From: Globisporangium splendens
Taxonomy: Eukaryota > Oomycota > Peronosporomycetes > Pythiales > Pythiaceae
DNA length: 64,000 nt
Reading direction: 5' to 3'
Assembly (NCBI GenBank): GCA_006386115.1
Contig: VFIW01000011.1
Location: 798,136 to 862,135, forward strand
The position numbers were made by a program, and so were the translations under genes. Positions 45,726-56,959 of the stretch are shown one piece after another (within the stretch, counting starts at the first letter, position 1; the number at the start of each line of letters is the position of its first letter). The notes beneath the pieces were generated by a model. It had not been told where the DNA came from. It made no database searches and saw nothing but the letters and a program-made list of their open reading frames with translations.

Positions 45726-46051
45726 GTTCTCTGTGTGAACATGAAATGGCTAGTGGTACCCTCCCGTCCTCCTAGGCTATTAAAGATAACATCACCTGTA
45801 TATAGTGCATAGGAGTTTTATAAACAACAATCGCCTATATAGAAATGCTATCAACACCTCTGTATATAGAATATGTAGTGAATATTGTGCAGCACGCATT
45901 AGAGAGAGTCGAAATAGAGAGTATGCAATTCCTCAGGATTTTGCTGTTCCTGAGGACAGCAATAGACTGACTGGAGGCGGGTTGTTGCATCCAGTCGAAG
46001 AGCTTCAGCATCAGGCAAAAGCCCAAGAGAGAGAGAGAGTGCAGCAGCAGG
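45726..46051. promoter_or_regulatory. Divergent promoter region MMADHC/TRMT2A-like
   Basis: 326 bp between divergent start codons. AT-rich, with three near-identical TATATAG(A/T) strings at about 45798, 45836 and 45862. No gene. The region therefore probably holds both promoters; which motifs act is unknown. Confidence 0.4.
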
Positions 46052-48637
46052 ATGGACGCAACAGACGCCGCGAAGATGGAGGTGGACGCCAGCAATGCGG
46101 AGAACAACGCGAGTGCAGCAGTGGTCTCCGAGACGCCAGTCGACACGCCGGCGTCCGCATCGTCGACGGGAAGCGACGAGGATCTCAAGGCTGTGATCCT
46201 CAACTACGGCAAGTGGCGCGACGCCAAGAGCATGGAGGCGTTCCTGAAGGAGCACAACGTGGACTTCCACAAGGTGCAGAAGTCCCGCCAGCTTACCTTC
46301 GGCTTCATCCACTTCAAGAGCCGCGAGGAGCGCGACGCCGCGCTTCCCGTGCTGCAGTCGCTCACGTGGAACGGCGAGCTCATGGAGGCCAAGGACGCGC
46401 TCGCGAAGAAGAGCATGCAGAACAGTCACGGCGGCAAGCGAGACGGCAACAATGCGCGCGGCAAGAAGCGCAAGCACGAAGAGCGTGACGCTGAAAAGGA
46501 CGAGGACGCGCAGAGCAGCAGCAAACTGGAGGCTGCGACGGACGCGAGTGACGTCGTGACGCCGTGGGCTAACATCCCGTACGAGGAGCAGCTGGAGCGC
46601 AAGGAGGCCGATATGAAGAAGGTGCTCGTCAAGATCGTGCGCAACACGCGCAAGGAGTACGGCAAGAAGGAGAAGCGCATCGCCACGGACCAGCGCAACG
46701 TCGCGCGCAAGAAGAAGAAAGAGAGCAACGACGAAGCCACCGACGACGCTGCGCCTGCCGCTGCGGCACCAGCGAGCGCCTTCATCCCACGCTGGCTCAA
46801 CAGTCACGGATCCATGTACGTTGTGGCAGACGGTGTGTTGTACTCGCGCGTGCATGAAGCCGACGCGAGTAGCACGTGGACGCACGAAGTGTCGGCACAC
46901 GACGTCGTCGCAATCGTGTCGTTCGGCAGTGAACTCGTGGCGGCCAAGGCGGACAACACGATCTACGCCCTGACGCAGCGCGGCAAGGATCGTCAATGGG
47001 TCGAGATCTGCAAGGGTCCAGAAGGTGCGGAGATCAAGTCGCTCGCGTCGCTCCGAGGCACGCTGCTCTGCTGTACAGTGGACGGTCGCATCCTGAAGCA
47101 GGAGGGTGCGGGACGATTCGCGTCGGGCTCGTGGAAGCAAATTGGCGCGGTGGACGGCGCCAACTTTATTGGCATCTACAACGGCCACGTGTACGCGTTC
47201 TGCCCAAGCGGCAGCGCTGAAGGTCAATGGTGGCGCGCGCGGTTGACCTCGGACGCGCTCGAGTCGTTGGTCTTTGAAGCCTGGTCGACCGAAGTCACCG
47301 ACGTGCTGGGAATGACGTCGCACAACGCGCAGCTCATTCTACTCACCCGCGAATGCCTGTCGTACGTGATGGACGACGGCAAGGTCGTGGACACGGCGCC
47401 AGTCGTGCTCGAGCGTGAGGCTGGCGAGACTGAGAACGCGGTGGCACCAAAGTTCACAGCGTTTGCGAGCCACAAGGGGCTCTGCTGTCCAACAGATTCG
47501 ATCCACCCGTCCCCGGTCACCGAGGGGTACCGGAACAAGTGCGAGTTCACCATTGGCTTCGATGTGGGCAACAAACCGTGCGTCGGGTTTCGCATGGGTC
47601 TGTTCCGCGACGGCCTCATCACGACAAGCAAGCCCGACCAGTGCATCAACGTGTCCCAGGTCATGAAGGACGTCTGCGCCACCGTGCAGAGTCTCGTCGA
47701 GACGTCGAGCTTCCCTGTGTACGATGTCAAGGAGCAGACGGGTGTCTGGCGCCAGCTCACGGTGCGTGAGAGCGAGCGCACGAAGGACCTCATGGTGATG
47801 ATCATGGTCAAGCCTGTGGAAGACAAGATGGAGGAGCTCAAGCAGCAGATCCTGTCCAAGCTCACGGACGCTTCGCTGCCATTCAAGGTCACATCGGTTT
47901 TCCTCCAGGAGTATGATGGTGTCTCGGCACCTTCGGAGGACGACCCCGTCACCAACATCTACGGCCAGATGACCATCGAAGAGCATTTGCTGGGTATGCG
48001 CTTCTCGGTCTCACCAGGTGCGTTCTTCCAGGTGAACACACGTGGCGCCGAAACGCTGTACTCGCTGGTGAAGGACCACGCGGACGCCGATGAAAACACG
48101 CTGCTGTACGATGTCTGCTGTGGCACGGGCACGATCGGCATCTGTGCGTCCAAGGGTGTCGGCAAAGTGGTCGGCATTGAGATTTGCAAGGCTGCCACGG
48201 ACGACGCGGCCGTGAACGCAAAGCTGAATGGTGTCGAAAACGTGTCGTTCGTGAACTCCAAGGCCGAGGACGTCATGAAGGATCTGCTGCGCGCCAAACG
48301 CGCCGACGGGGAAGAGAACATCAAGCGCGTGGTCGCGATCGTGGATCCGCCACGTGCAGGTCTCCACCACCAAGTGTTGCGCGCGTTGCGTGGTTGCCCA
48401 CCAGTCGAACGAATCGTGTACGTGTCGTGCAATCCGACTGGCTCGCTCATCCAGGACGCCATGATGCTTTGTGGCCCAAAAACCAAGACCCTTGTCGGCG
48501 AACCGTTCGAGCCTGTGCACGCTGCGCCTGTCGACATGTTCCCGCACACGCCGCACTGCGAGATGATCATCGTCTTCGAGCGAGTCAAGTCCAAGAACTT
48601 GCTGGTCGCTGCTGCTGCCCCTGCCAGCAGCGAGTAA
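46052..48637 (+). CDS. TRMT2A: TRMT2A-like tRNA (uracil-54-C5) methyltransferase with an inserted propeller-like domain, 861 aa
   Basis: Single exon. The family makes m5U54 in the tRNA T-loop with SAM. An RRM-like domain lies at about 44-115 (KAVILNYGKWRD, LTFGFIHFKS). Then VTPWANIPYEEQLERKEADM (about 168) as in human TRMT2A. The catalytic half starts GLCCPTDSIHPSPVTEGYRN (about 475), with SPGAFFQVNTRGAETLY, SAM motif DVCCGTGTIGI (about 686), VAIVDPPRAGL, the catalytic Cys in VSCNP (about 791) and the base-accepting Glu near the end (PHCEMIIVFER). Between 243 and 470 lies an extra stretch of W/G-rich beta repeats (MYVVADGVLYSRVH, ELVAAKADNTIYALTQRG, GTLLCCTVDGRILKQEG, FIGIYNGHVYAFCPSG) resembling propeller blades. 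Normal homologues have about 30 residues there. Both halves are intact. Confidence 0.93.
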   Translation: MDATDAAKMEVDASNAENNASAAVVSETPVDTPASASSTGSDEDLKAVILNYGKWRDAKSMEAFLKEHNVDFHKVQKSRQLTFGFIHFKSREERDAALPVLQSLTWNGELMEAKDALAKKSMQNSHGGKRDGNNARGKKRKHEERDAEKDEDAQSSSKLEAATDASDVVTPWANIPYEEQLERKEADMKKVLVKIVRNTRKEYGKKEKRIATDQRNVARKKKKESNDEATDDAAPAAAAPASAFIPRWLNSHGSMYVVADGVLYSRVHEADASSTWTHEVSAHDVVAIVSFGSELVAAKADNTIYALTQRGKDRQWVEICKGPEGAEIKSLASLRGTLLCCTVDGRILKQEGAGRFASGSWKQIGAVDGANFIGIYNGHVYAFCPSGSAEGQWWRARLTSDALESLVFEAWSTEVTDVLGMTSHNAQLILLTRECLSYVMDDGKVVDTAPVVLEREAGETENAVAPKFTAFASHKGLCCPTDSIHPSPVTEGYRNKCEFTIGFDVGNKPCVGFRMGLFRDGLITTSKPDQCINVSQVMKDVCATVQSLVETSSFPVYDVKEQTGVWRQLTVRESERTKDLMVMIMVKPVEDKMEELKQQILSKLTDASLPFKVTSVFLQEYDGVSAPSEDDPVTNIYGQMTIEEHLLGMRFSVSPGAFFQVNTRGAETLYSLVKDHADADENTLLYDVCCGTGTIGICASKGVGKVVGIEICKAATDDAAVNAKLNGVENVSFVNSKAEDVMKDLLRAKRADGEENIKRVVAIVDPPRAGLHHQVLRALRGCPPVERIVYVSCNPTGSLIQDAMMLCGPKTKTLVGEPFEPVHAAPVDMFPHTPHCEMIIVFERVKSKNLLVAAAAPASSE

Positions 48638-48823
48638 GCGAGTTTGTCTCGAACTCCTCGATAGATCATAGCCGTTGAAGCGGAAGGTTCTCCAGTGCTC
48701 CGTCATCGTCAACCTTCTATTCCTACATTAGATTTCTTTTTTCAATATGCTCTTTTTGATTTTGCTCTTTCGCTTTGATCTACTGGTGTCGCCGTATCAT
48801 CTTCATCTTCGTCGGGATGTTTT

Positions 48824-50920
48824 CTATTCGTCAAACTCCACCTCTTGGAAGTCGTCTTCGTTGAAAACTGGTGCGTCTTCCATCATACGAGACTTGAACG
48901 CTTTGATTTGCCTCTTCACTGGCGGCACTGGAGATGGCAACGAAGCAGTCGGAGTCGTAGCCGACGGGTTCTTTCGCTTCACAGCAGCCCCGGTGGCGGC
49001 TCCTTTTGCTTGAGCGGCTGGTTTCCGTGGAAGTTTCGATTTCGCCGCCTTGTTCATGCTGCGTAAGGTCGGCAAATCCATCAGTCCAGACGAGAAGAGT
49101 CCAAGCACCCGGTTGAAAATGCGATTCTTCTCCTGTCGAAGGTTCAGGGCGACGTAATCCTGCTCTTTCAAGTTCTTCTTGTCTTCGGTCTTGAGCATTT
49201 GCCTTCATGTTAGACAAGCATATTGTGAGCCTCCAATCAACGACATTATCAGAAACATAGGTATCCCATCGTTGACTTACCGGTAGTCGTTCTCTTTATT
49301 GATCCATTCATCCTGCGCCGCCAGGACAAAGTGCAGTTTCTCAGCAACATCTCGGTCTTCGATGATCGCTACAGGTTCCCGACATCGCACACAATACAAA
49401 GGTCGCAATGCACATTCCAGATGTAAGTTCAACAAACAGCTTATCAAAATGCGATGAATTCGGGCACAAATGGTTTGACTGTGCCGACCATTTTTGACTT
49501 GCTCCACTGGTTCAACTTCAGCGCGTTTCACGTACGCAGCGATCTACTCAGTAGGGAATCCAGTTGTTAGCAAGAATGCTTCGGTGGGTAGCAAATGTCA
49601 GAAGAAAACGTGAGTGCACGTACGGGTTCTGCAACCGACTGGAATGCTCTCTCCAGGTTGTCCTTCATTGTCCGCGCATGATCTCGTGCCTCGAGTCGAA
49701 GCATATTCGACTAACAACATAGCGTATTCAGCAGCGACAATGAGCACAAGTATGATCAGATCAGTAAGCAGCAAAATGATGCACTCCAACCTTTAGGTAC
49801 TGCTTTGTAAAGGGCAGGAACGTCATCAGTGTTGCAAAGTAGCCGTTCACGCGCCATTTGTTTGGATGCGCCTCGACCACGAGCTTATCAACCGCACGAA
49901 GCGCGTCGTCGAGTACACGTGGGAACACCTTCGTGATTGGAGCTGCCTGTTCGACTATATAAGCATGACGACAATTTCCACATTTATCGGTCAGCAGATG
50001 AAAAATTCAAACAGAATGCACCATTCCGATGCAGGAGCACAGAATAAACACGTACGTTCCCGGACAGCATCTCGCAGCGCTTCCATCTTCGCGATCACCT
50101 CTGGCTCCGGCATCCAGTCTGACGCCGCTTCCGACCATTCGTCCAGGAACGCCTTGACTGCCTTGGATGACTCGGTGCCGCTGCCTCTCTTGCTCTTCTT
50201 GCTGCTGCGGTGGGCGCCAGCGTCGCCCATGTCATCTCTAAGCATATAAACAACGCATCAATGCAGTAAGATGAGAGCCCAGCGTTGCTGTACAGAGAAA
50301 GCGATCATAGACAAGTAGCCGAACCCGTCGTCCTTATCGATAGTCTCGATCTCGTCGCCTGCGTTCACGAAGAAGCCCGAGTGCTTGGTCTTCACGTGCG
50401 CCTGGCCGTGGATGTCCTCAATGTTCTGCTGGAGCTCCTCATCATCAATGAACGAGTCCTCTGAATCGTAATAATCGTCTTCTTCCCCGCGCTCAAAGCC
50501 GCCTCCCGCGCCATTGCCGCCGTCTGTCGCGCCAAATGCGGTATCGGAGCAGTCGACGATCGCACCGCCGCCATAGCGTTTCTCGAGTCGTTCGATGATG
50601 TTGTAGCGCTGCGAGCGCGGACCTGCAAGCGCACTGGGCTGGCCGTCTACGCTCGCATTACCTGGTCCAGCAGCTGATGGTAGTGCGCCGTTGCTTTGCC
50701 CACTAAGAATGGGATCACTGCCGCCGTTGTGCTCCGTCTTGTGCTGTTGTTCCTGGCGGCCGCTGGCGTCCTCGAGACTGCGCACGAGCTCGCGGAAGTT
50801 GATCTCGGACGGCGCGTCAGGACTGAGTCGCACATGGAACACCTTGCGCTTGGCCGACGCCGCTTTCGGCCGCGCTGTCGCCGTCACCATAGGCGCCATC
50901 GCGACGTCCTTGGCCATCAT
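48824..50920 (-). CDS. UBN1: Ubinuclein (HPC2/UBN1) family subunit of the HIRA histone chaperone
   Basis: Seven exons (50920-50325, 50237-50056, 49954-49791, 49710-49624, 49543-49489, 49368-49281, 49202-48824), phases agree, 516 aa. The Hpc2-related domain is clear: YNIIERLEKRYGG, YDSEDSFIDDEELQQNIED and TKHSGFFVNAGDEIE. This domain binds H3.3/H4 during replication-independent deposition in the nucleus. The following AVKAFLDEWSEAASDW and the middle helical region (FPRVLDDALRAVDKLVVEAHPNKWRVNGYFATLM) correspond to the ubinuclein middle domain. The C-terminus is Lys/Pro-rich, then acidic (FNEDDFQEVEFDE). Convergent with the TRMT2A-like gene, 186 bp apart. Confidence 0.9.
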
Positions 50921-51041
50921 TTTGCTGCCGTCTATTGAACGTGAGTGAGAATTTTCAATTTAACTTGGGTTTTGTATGTGAGTTGCATGTGTGCTTTTAT
51001 TAGAAGCCTCTCCATTCCACATTATGAATATGATGCATGCA

Positions 51042-51854
51042 TCAGACCTTCAGATGCTCAGTGTGGCTCTGTAAATCGCGGACGCGCGTTCTTCTGCCGC
51101 TGTTATTGCACCGACTACGCCCGCGCTGCCGAGCGCCACTGCCAAACTGGTTGGGGAAGTACATGGCGAGCCCCACGCGGACGTTGAAGCGCGAGAGCGA
51201 GAGCGAGAGTTGCCGCGTCGAGTAGCGCGACGAGCACACACCGATGGCCGCGCACAGATACCCGATCTCCAGCAGCAGCCATGGGTTCAGGAACAAGTTG
51301 AACAAGTCCCGCGTCCTGAGCGCCGTGGGCGTCGCCACGTCCGTGAACAGATACCCGGCGCTGCCGCACTGGAGCCCCTGCGTCGCTCTGCACGCGATCA
51401 TCATGGTGAGCGTCACCTCCGCGACGATGTCGGAGACCACGATCGCGCCAATTAGCACCAGGAACAACACACGGAAGGCGCCATGCGTGTTGGTCATGAA
51501 GTCCAAGAAGTAGACGCACGTGTTGAGCACTGGTCGCACAAGCGAGAACAGGTAGGGCACGCGCTGCGTCGTGCTGGTTCCGGAGGATGAATCATCGCTG
51601 ATGTACGCGACCAGAGTAAGCTGCAGCAGGATCCCAGCGAGCGAGAGTATGCGCACGGCGCGCGTGTGGCTCTCGGCGAGTGTGAGGTCGAGCGAGTCGC
51701 GCTTTTCCACTTGCGACGCCGAGAATTTCAGCCGCAGATACACAAACAGGATCAGCGAGAGCACGAGGAACATCGAGACGCTTGCGCCAAACACAATGAG
51801 GAGCTCCACGAGGTCGCCTGCATACCAGTCGCGTTGCTCTACGGCTTCGCCCAT
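51042..51854 (-). CDS. Multi-pass membrane protein, about 270 aa, unknown family
   Basis: Single exon from the Met at 51854 (MGEAVEQRDWYAGDLVELL). Six hydrophobic segments: LIVFGASVSMFLVLSLILFV, ILSLAGILLQLTLVAYI, PVLNTCVYFLDFM, VLFLVLIGAIVVSDIVAEV, FNLFLNPWLLLEIGYLCA and a short last one. The C-terminal tail is basic. No transporter or receptor motif recognised. The open frame continues upstream to 52187, but that part is basic and low in conservation features, so the inner Met is preferred. It is divergent from another membrane protein gene 236 bp away, which may be functional pairing or chance. Confidence 0.6.
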   Translation of the reverse strand: MGEAVEQRDWYAGDLVELLIVFGASVSMFLVLSLILFVYLRLKFSASQVEKRDSLDLTLAESHTRAVRILSLAGILLQLTLVAYISDDSSSGTSTTQRVPYLFSLVRPVLNTCVYFLDFMTNTHGAFRVLFLVLIGAIVVSDIVAEVTLTMMIACRATQGLQCGSAGYLFTDVATPTALRTRDLFNLFLNPWLLLEIGYLCAAIGVCSSRYSTRQLSLSLSRFNVRVGLAMYFPNQFGSGARQRGRSRCNNSGRRTRVRDLQSHTEHLKV

Positions 51855-52089
51855 ACTGAATGAAGATATGCGCCAAAGAACGAGTTGCTGCTGATAGTGT
51901 TCTTCGAGCCGTTTCCTGTCTGTTTTTATCGCGGAACGGAAAATGCAGCGAAACGTTTGTGTTTTTCTGTACATGCAGCCTGGCTTGCTGTCCAACAGAC
52001 CAATGCGGTTGAGCAACAGAGGTGAAGGCGATACGCACAGAGAACGAGAAGTGTTCATTGCGTCATCGTACAAAGACCTAAGCCATAGA

Positions 52090-55000
52090 ATGCAGCCGCC
52101 ACCACGTACCCCAGTGTCGCTTCCAGTTTTTTCATGCAGGGCAACGTGCTTCAGCGCACTGTTGCTGCTCGTGGAGATCGCCAGCACGCCAGTCTACTTC
52201 GTTCTGTACCACTTGACGTCTGTATATGGCGGCGTCTTCGTTGTCAGCGGAATCATGAGCTTAGTGAGCATCGCGTGTGGGAGTCTGGTGCGTTCACGAT
52301 TGTCTACTTTGATTGTTCTCTGGGTGTTACCTTGCTACTCCATTGCCAATGAGTCTTACTTGACGGTGTATGTACTTCCTCTCTCGTGATACAGGGAATG
52401 GTGCGATGGACGCCAGCAGTCGTAACGAGTCTCATGGTGTCGATCGCCACGAGCTTTCTGGGAACGATTCTCGGTGGGCTATGCATTATTTTCAGCCAGC
52501 ATCTGAGCTCTCCAGTGACAAACTTCTTGGACAAAGAGCTGATTCCAGTGACCGCGGAAGAGAAAGCGACGGTGCGTCGTCCTTTGTGTGCCTACTCGCA
52601 GCCTTTTCACGTTTTTGATTCTCTAACCTTGTCTCTGCCTATGAAGCTTGTGCGCGATACCCAATCGTATCTGTCTATCGCGGCTGCTGTTTTGCTTGGA
52701 AGCGCTTTTCTGCACCTAGTCTTTGGATGGCATCTTTACTCTCTACTCGGCAACAGACGTGGGGCGACTGCATTTCTACAGGTACGAGCGAAATAAGCTT
52801 GCTTTCGCTGACACTCTCGGCTGTTTTGAACTGACCAAACACTATCCTTCACTGGCTGTAAAGGTGTTTAGTATCATCATTCTCCCGTTCTCAATGTTCC
52901 TGGTCATTGGTGGTCAGTACATTGTCGACACAGGGACCTTGTCATCGGCGCCGTACACTGGCATCGTTATTTTTGGAGTCGGCGCTCTCATGCTCGTGCT
53001 GGCGATGCTCGCGTTCATTGGCAGCAGCTTCGAGTACCGTCGTCTCCTGTCGATTTGCTGTCTGCTTTCATTCATCGTCGGCGCATGCGTTGTCGGTATC
53101 TCGATTGCGTACTACGCAATGCGGGATGGGATCCAAAGCCACCTCGTCGAGAACTGGGAACTCATCCGCGTCATCTTGCCCCCAACATACCAAGCGCAAT
53201 ATGATCGTGACCAATTCTCGGGTTCCATGGAGACGAATTTGAAAATGGCGGCCTTTGTCGGTATCACCTCGGGTCTGTTTTTACTGTTGGAAGCCGCGGT
53301 GTGCATGACGTTGATGCACCATTCGACCCTGTTCAAGAGACAGCTTGCCCAAGATAAGGAAAACATGAAGCATGTGCAAGCGGCAAGTAGTTCCCCAAGC
53401 GGTACCAAGTCGGATCACGTCCAGCACCATGTGCACGCTCGACGCCAGGTAATTAGCAACCTTGTGACTCTGAAAAGGCAAGAATGCATTAACGTGCTGA
53501 CTTTGTGTATGCTGCGCAGTGGACTTTGCATTTCGAGGTGTCAAAGCGCCGACAGAGAATTGGCATGCGCGTTGTGGCGCTGGTGTTCGTTCTCGGTGTC
53601 GCGTTCATCTTTTCGGTGCTGTGCGCAAACGTCGTGTTTGTCGCGAAATGCAGCAGCATTGGCAAGTTGGTGCAAACGTTCACTGATTCGATGAGCGAGA
53701 ATTCAAACGGAACTGTGGCCAGCAGGATTCAAGTGACCAATCACTTCACTAGTGGAGCTGTGGTCGTCACGCCATCATCCAATGCTCCCGCGGGTCAAAT
53801 GCTTCTCGACATCTACGGCAGCAAGGTGAGATCGAAGCAACTTTTGTGCATCTTGAGCTACCATAACTTTGCATTCGTAATAACGAAGCACTGTGCCGTT
53901 TCTTCTCTTTGTGTCTCCTCGAAAGACAAGGGCGAGGGCAAAAAAGCGTCTGATTTCTATCAAAAGACGCTTGCTGATCAACTCATAAGCTTTGTGGTAA
54001 ACCCGATTGATGTGACCCGTTTCCTGTGGATCGATGGCTCTTGTCAGGTAAGTCATTGAGGTGCATCACTACCGCAGCTTGAGAACTAAGCCCACCCAGA
54101 GTGGGATCTTCTCACATACACAACATTCATACATTCTGCTAGCGCTCGGTAATGACACTTGGCATACCAGATGGTGCACTGCGAACCGTTGAGATCGCAA
54201 CAAACGCGTCTGTTGAAGTCAACACGAATGAGACGTCTGACCAAATTCTGAGTCTACGCGGCATCAAAGTGGCTACAGACCAGTCAAACATCAAGTACTC
54301 TGACGTCACGGCGATGGACGATGGCATGTCGCTGCAATCCCATTCGGACCAGATCACGGCGCAAGATTTTGTCGTGAATGGGAAGAACAGCTCTGGGTTC
54401 GATACGAAGGCTGAAATCTACTCTGAACTTGGTCAAATTGATGTGCAGAATGCATCGCATGCAATCTGCAAGTAGCGTCGGGAGCCAACACAATCTTCGT
54501 CACCAACGCGGAAAGGTACTTTATTTGTATGCTTTTGTGCACATCTGTACTTGTCGTCATTCTTGTTGCCCTTGAAGCTTACACAAACAATACGACAACC
54601 GTAGCATTGCTACTGCTGGACGAAGCCAAATTCGAATTCAGAGTACTTCTGGTGGTATCTCTGCCACGAATGTACGCGCAAATTGGATCGACATTCAAAC
54701 GGAGCAAGGCGATGTGTTTGGAAGCAGTATCATCACAGAGATGAGGAAGAATTGATCTTGTCTCTCAGTATGGAAAGGACAACATCGCTCAGCCTCGCTC
54801 ACTCCATCGTGATTTAAACGTTGTGCAGGGAAACACTGCATTCATGGGACGCTTCGAAGTCACGACCATTTCCGGCGATATCACCTTGCAGCAGATTGAT
54901 GCCAGCGGGAATGTCCATGTTGAATCATCCTCTGGGAACATCCAAGTGCAGCTGTCGGTAAGTATTCATACCGCCTTCACCTTTGCTATCTGGGCATAGC

Positions 55001-55376
55001 ACAATTTGGTAGTTTGTGCTTACATCTGCATTCAACGGCGTTGTATCTTTTTAGAGTCTCACGTTTGTCGGAATGTACTACATGCGCTCGGAGCGCGGGA
55101 CGATGACAATCCACCGAGGCAAATACGTCACCGACGACCTGACCGAACTACCGGTGCGAGACTAACGCGATGAGTTTCCACACAAATGAGCGAGCGAGTG
55201 CTAATCGTTTATTATTGCAATATTTGCAGGACTCGATCGATGGTCTTGAGAAGCACGGCGCCATCAATTGCAAGACCAACGACCGAAGCTGTCTGTCGTA
55301 AGGGGACCTGCACTTACGCACGCAATACGGCAACATTGAGATTGTCCTCGGGTGCGACACGTTCCAATGCAATTAA
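52090..55376 (+). CDS. Multi-TM membrane protein with DUF4097-like beta-repeat ectodomain; one frame break and one in-frame TAA
   Basis: Eleven exons (52090-52287, 52395-52571, 52647-52781, 52864-53448, 53520-53825, 53931-54047, 54143-54515, 54578-54713, 54769-54957, 55055-55153, 55230-55301/55376). The first half has about eight hydrophobic helices (SALLLLVEIASTPVYFVLYH to GMRVVALVFVLGVAFIFSVL). After the last helix comes a large non-cytosolic domain made of short beta strands with SG-D-I turns: TNHFTSGAVVVTPSS, DQILSLRGIKVATDQ, IRIQSTSGGISATNVRA, VTTISGDITLQQIDASGNV and HVESSSGNIQVQLS. These resemble DUF4097 putative adhesins. Exon 7 needs one extra base near 54472 to read into VASGANTIFVTNAE. 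The last exon hits TAA at 55299, yet the same frame continues with GDLHLRTQYGNIEIVLG to a second TAA at 55374. Function unknown. Confidence 0.68.
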
Positions 55377-55617
55377 CCCCATCTCGCCAGTAAAACCCCA
55401 CTCGAAACATGTACAAGAAGGGGCTATCTACAAGTTGCAGATATAGACTTCAACCCAATATGCACAAAGGGCGTAAAGGATACTGCAATATGCGCATATA
55501 CTGACTCCTGTTATCTCTATCCGATTGGCTGAAATTGTGTCTAACGCTTTATACCATTGGCCAATATGTATCATCTGAAGAAAAACATCAGCAGCGAGCC
55601 ACAAGACAAGAGTGACA

Positions 55618-56771
55618 ATGATGATGATGCGGACGCTCGCGTTGCTGCTCTTCGCGTGCGCCGCCACGCGCGGGGCTGCTGCAGATGAGATCAATGGCAA
55701 CAGTGACAAGACCGCTCGCCGCGCCGAGCTCATCCAGCAGCTGGGCAAGAACGTGCACGCGATGGAGCTCGTGCAGGTGCAGCCGATGACGCCCGCCGAC
55801 ATGAAGCGCGTGCGCGTGCTCTGCTGGGTCAACACGTTCCACAAGAACCACAAGACGCGGCTGCAGTCGATCAAAGACACGTGGGGCAAGAAGTGCGACA
55901 AGCTTCTGTTTATGAGCGACATCGAGGACCTGAGCGTCCCGACCGTGCGCATCGTCGCGCCGCCACTCCACGAGATGCTGTGGCAGAAGCACCGCGAGAT
56001 CGTGCGCATCCTCAAGCGCGAGTTTGACGAAGGTGCGTTCGACTGGGTGTTCAAGTGCGACGACGACACGTTCCTGCTCGTGGAGAACCTCAAGCATTAT
56101 CTTCTGTCTCCCGAGATCCAGGCGATCCCGGCGGCAGAGCCGACCTTGCTGGGTCATCGCATGACGTTGCAATGGTACGAGTTTGTTTTGCTGTGCTTTG
56201 CCCTGTGTCACATGGCGCTATGATGCTTACGAATTATCTGTGGATTAGGTGGGAGATGGAGCGTGGTTTCCACCCGTTTGAAGACCATGACCCCGAGCAG
56301 GTCAACCATTTGATGCAGGTGAAGAAGGACACGCAGCCGCACGGCGGACTCTACTACACACCTGGCGGCGGCGGGTATGCGATGAACTGGGCGTATTTGA
56401 AGAAACTGGAGGAGTCCTTTGGCGAGCCATACTGCCTGCCGACGGAAATGGTCCCGGACGACTGGGCGATCTCGTTCTGCATGCGACACCACGGCGTGCT
56501 CCCACGCGACACGCGGGATCCGCAGCAACGCGAACGGTTCCACCAGTACGACCCGAACGACCTCTTCTTCAAGCCGCACGACGAGAACGCGTTCGACCAC
56601 AATGTGTTCTCCTCGATCTACGAGGAAAACAACTGGTTCTCGGACCACGCCGGTGGCATCGGCTGGAAGAACGGCCAGGACTGCTGCGCACCGGACTCGA
56701 TTAGTTTCCACTACGTGAAGCCGCCGCTCATGGAGCTTTTCTATGAATTTTACTACGGAAACGACGCGTGA
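55618..56771 (+). CDS. Core-1 beta-1,3-galactosyltransferase-like glycosyltransferase (GT31)
   Basis: Exons 55618-56174 and 56249-56771 (359 aa). A signal or anchor is visible: MRTLALLLFACAATRGAAA. GT31 C1GALT-type motifs: RVRVLCWVNTFHKNHKTRLQ, DTWGKKCDKLLFMSD, the DDD donor/metal motif in DWVFKCDDDTFLLVENLKHY, GLYYTPGGGGYAMNWAYLKKL and PDDWAISFCMRHHGV (acidic catalytic region). In animals C1GALT1 adds galactose to O-GalNAc in the Golgi; substrate in this organism is unknown and may be another O-glycan. The final FHYVKPPLMELFYEFYY matches family ends (SFHYV). Cys pairs in KKC and QDCC are conserved-type. Sits 242 bp after the ectodomain membrane protein gene. Confidence 0.9.
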
Positions 56772-56959
56772 GGGAGGATAAAGCAAATGGTTGACCTAGA
56801 TTTTTTGCTGTTATTTTCTTTTTCGGCGTAACTTTTGTGTGAGGGACGGCACTGTGCTAAAGGTCTCTCTCGGACTGGAATGCAAAGTTAAACCTCACGT
56901 ATTCTAGCTGCCAACACAGTCCGAAACTGGTACCGACCGGCGATTTCGACAATAGGTGA

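Noticed and set aside
45899..47323. 474-codon minus-strand frame
   Set aside because: Antisense of the TRMT2A-like gene; no conserved motif.
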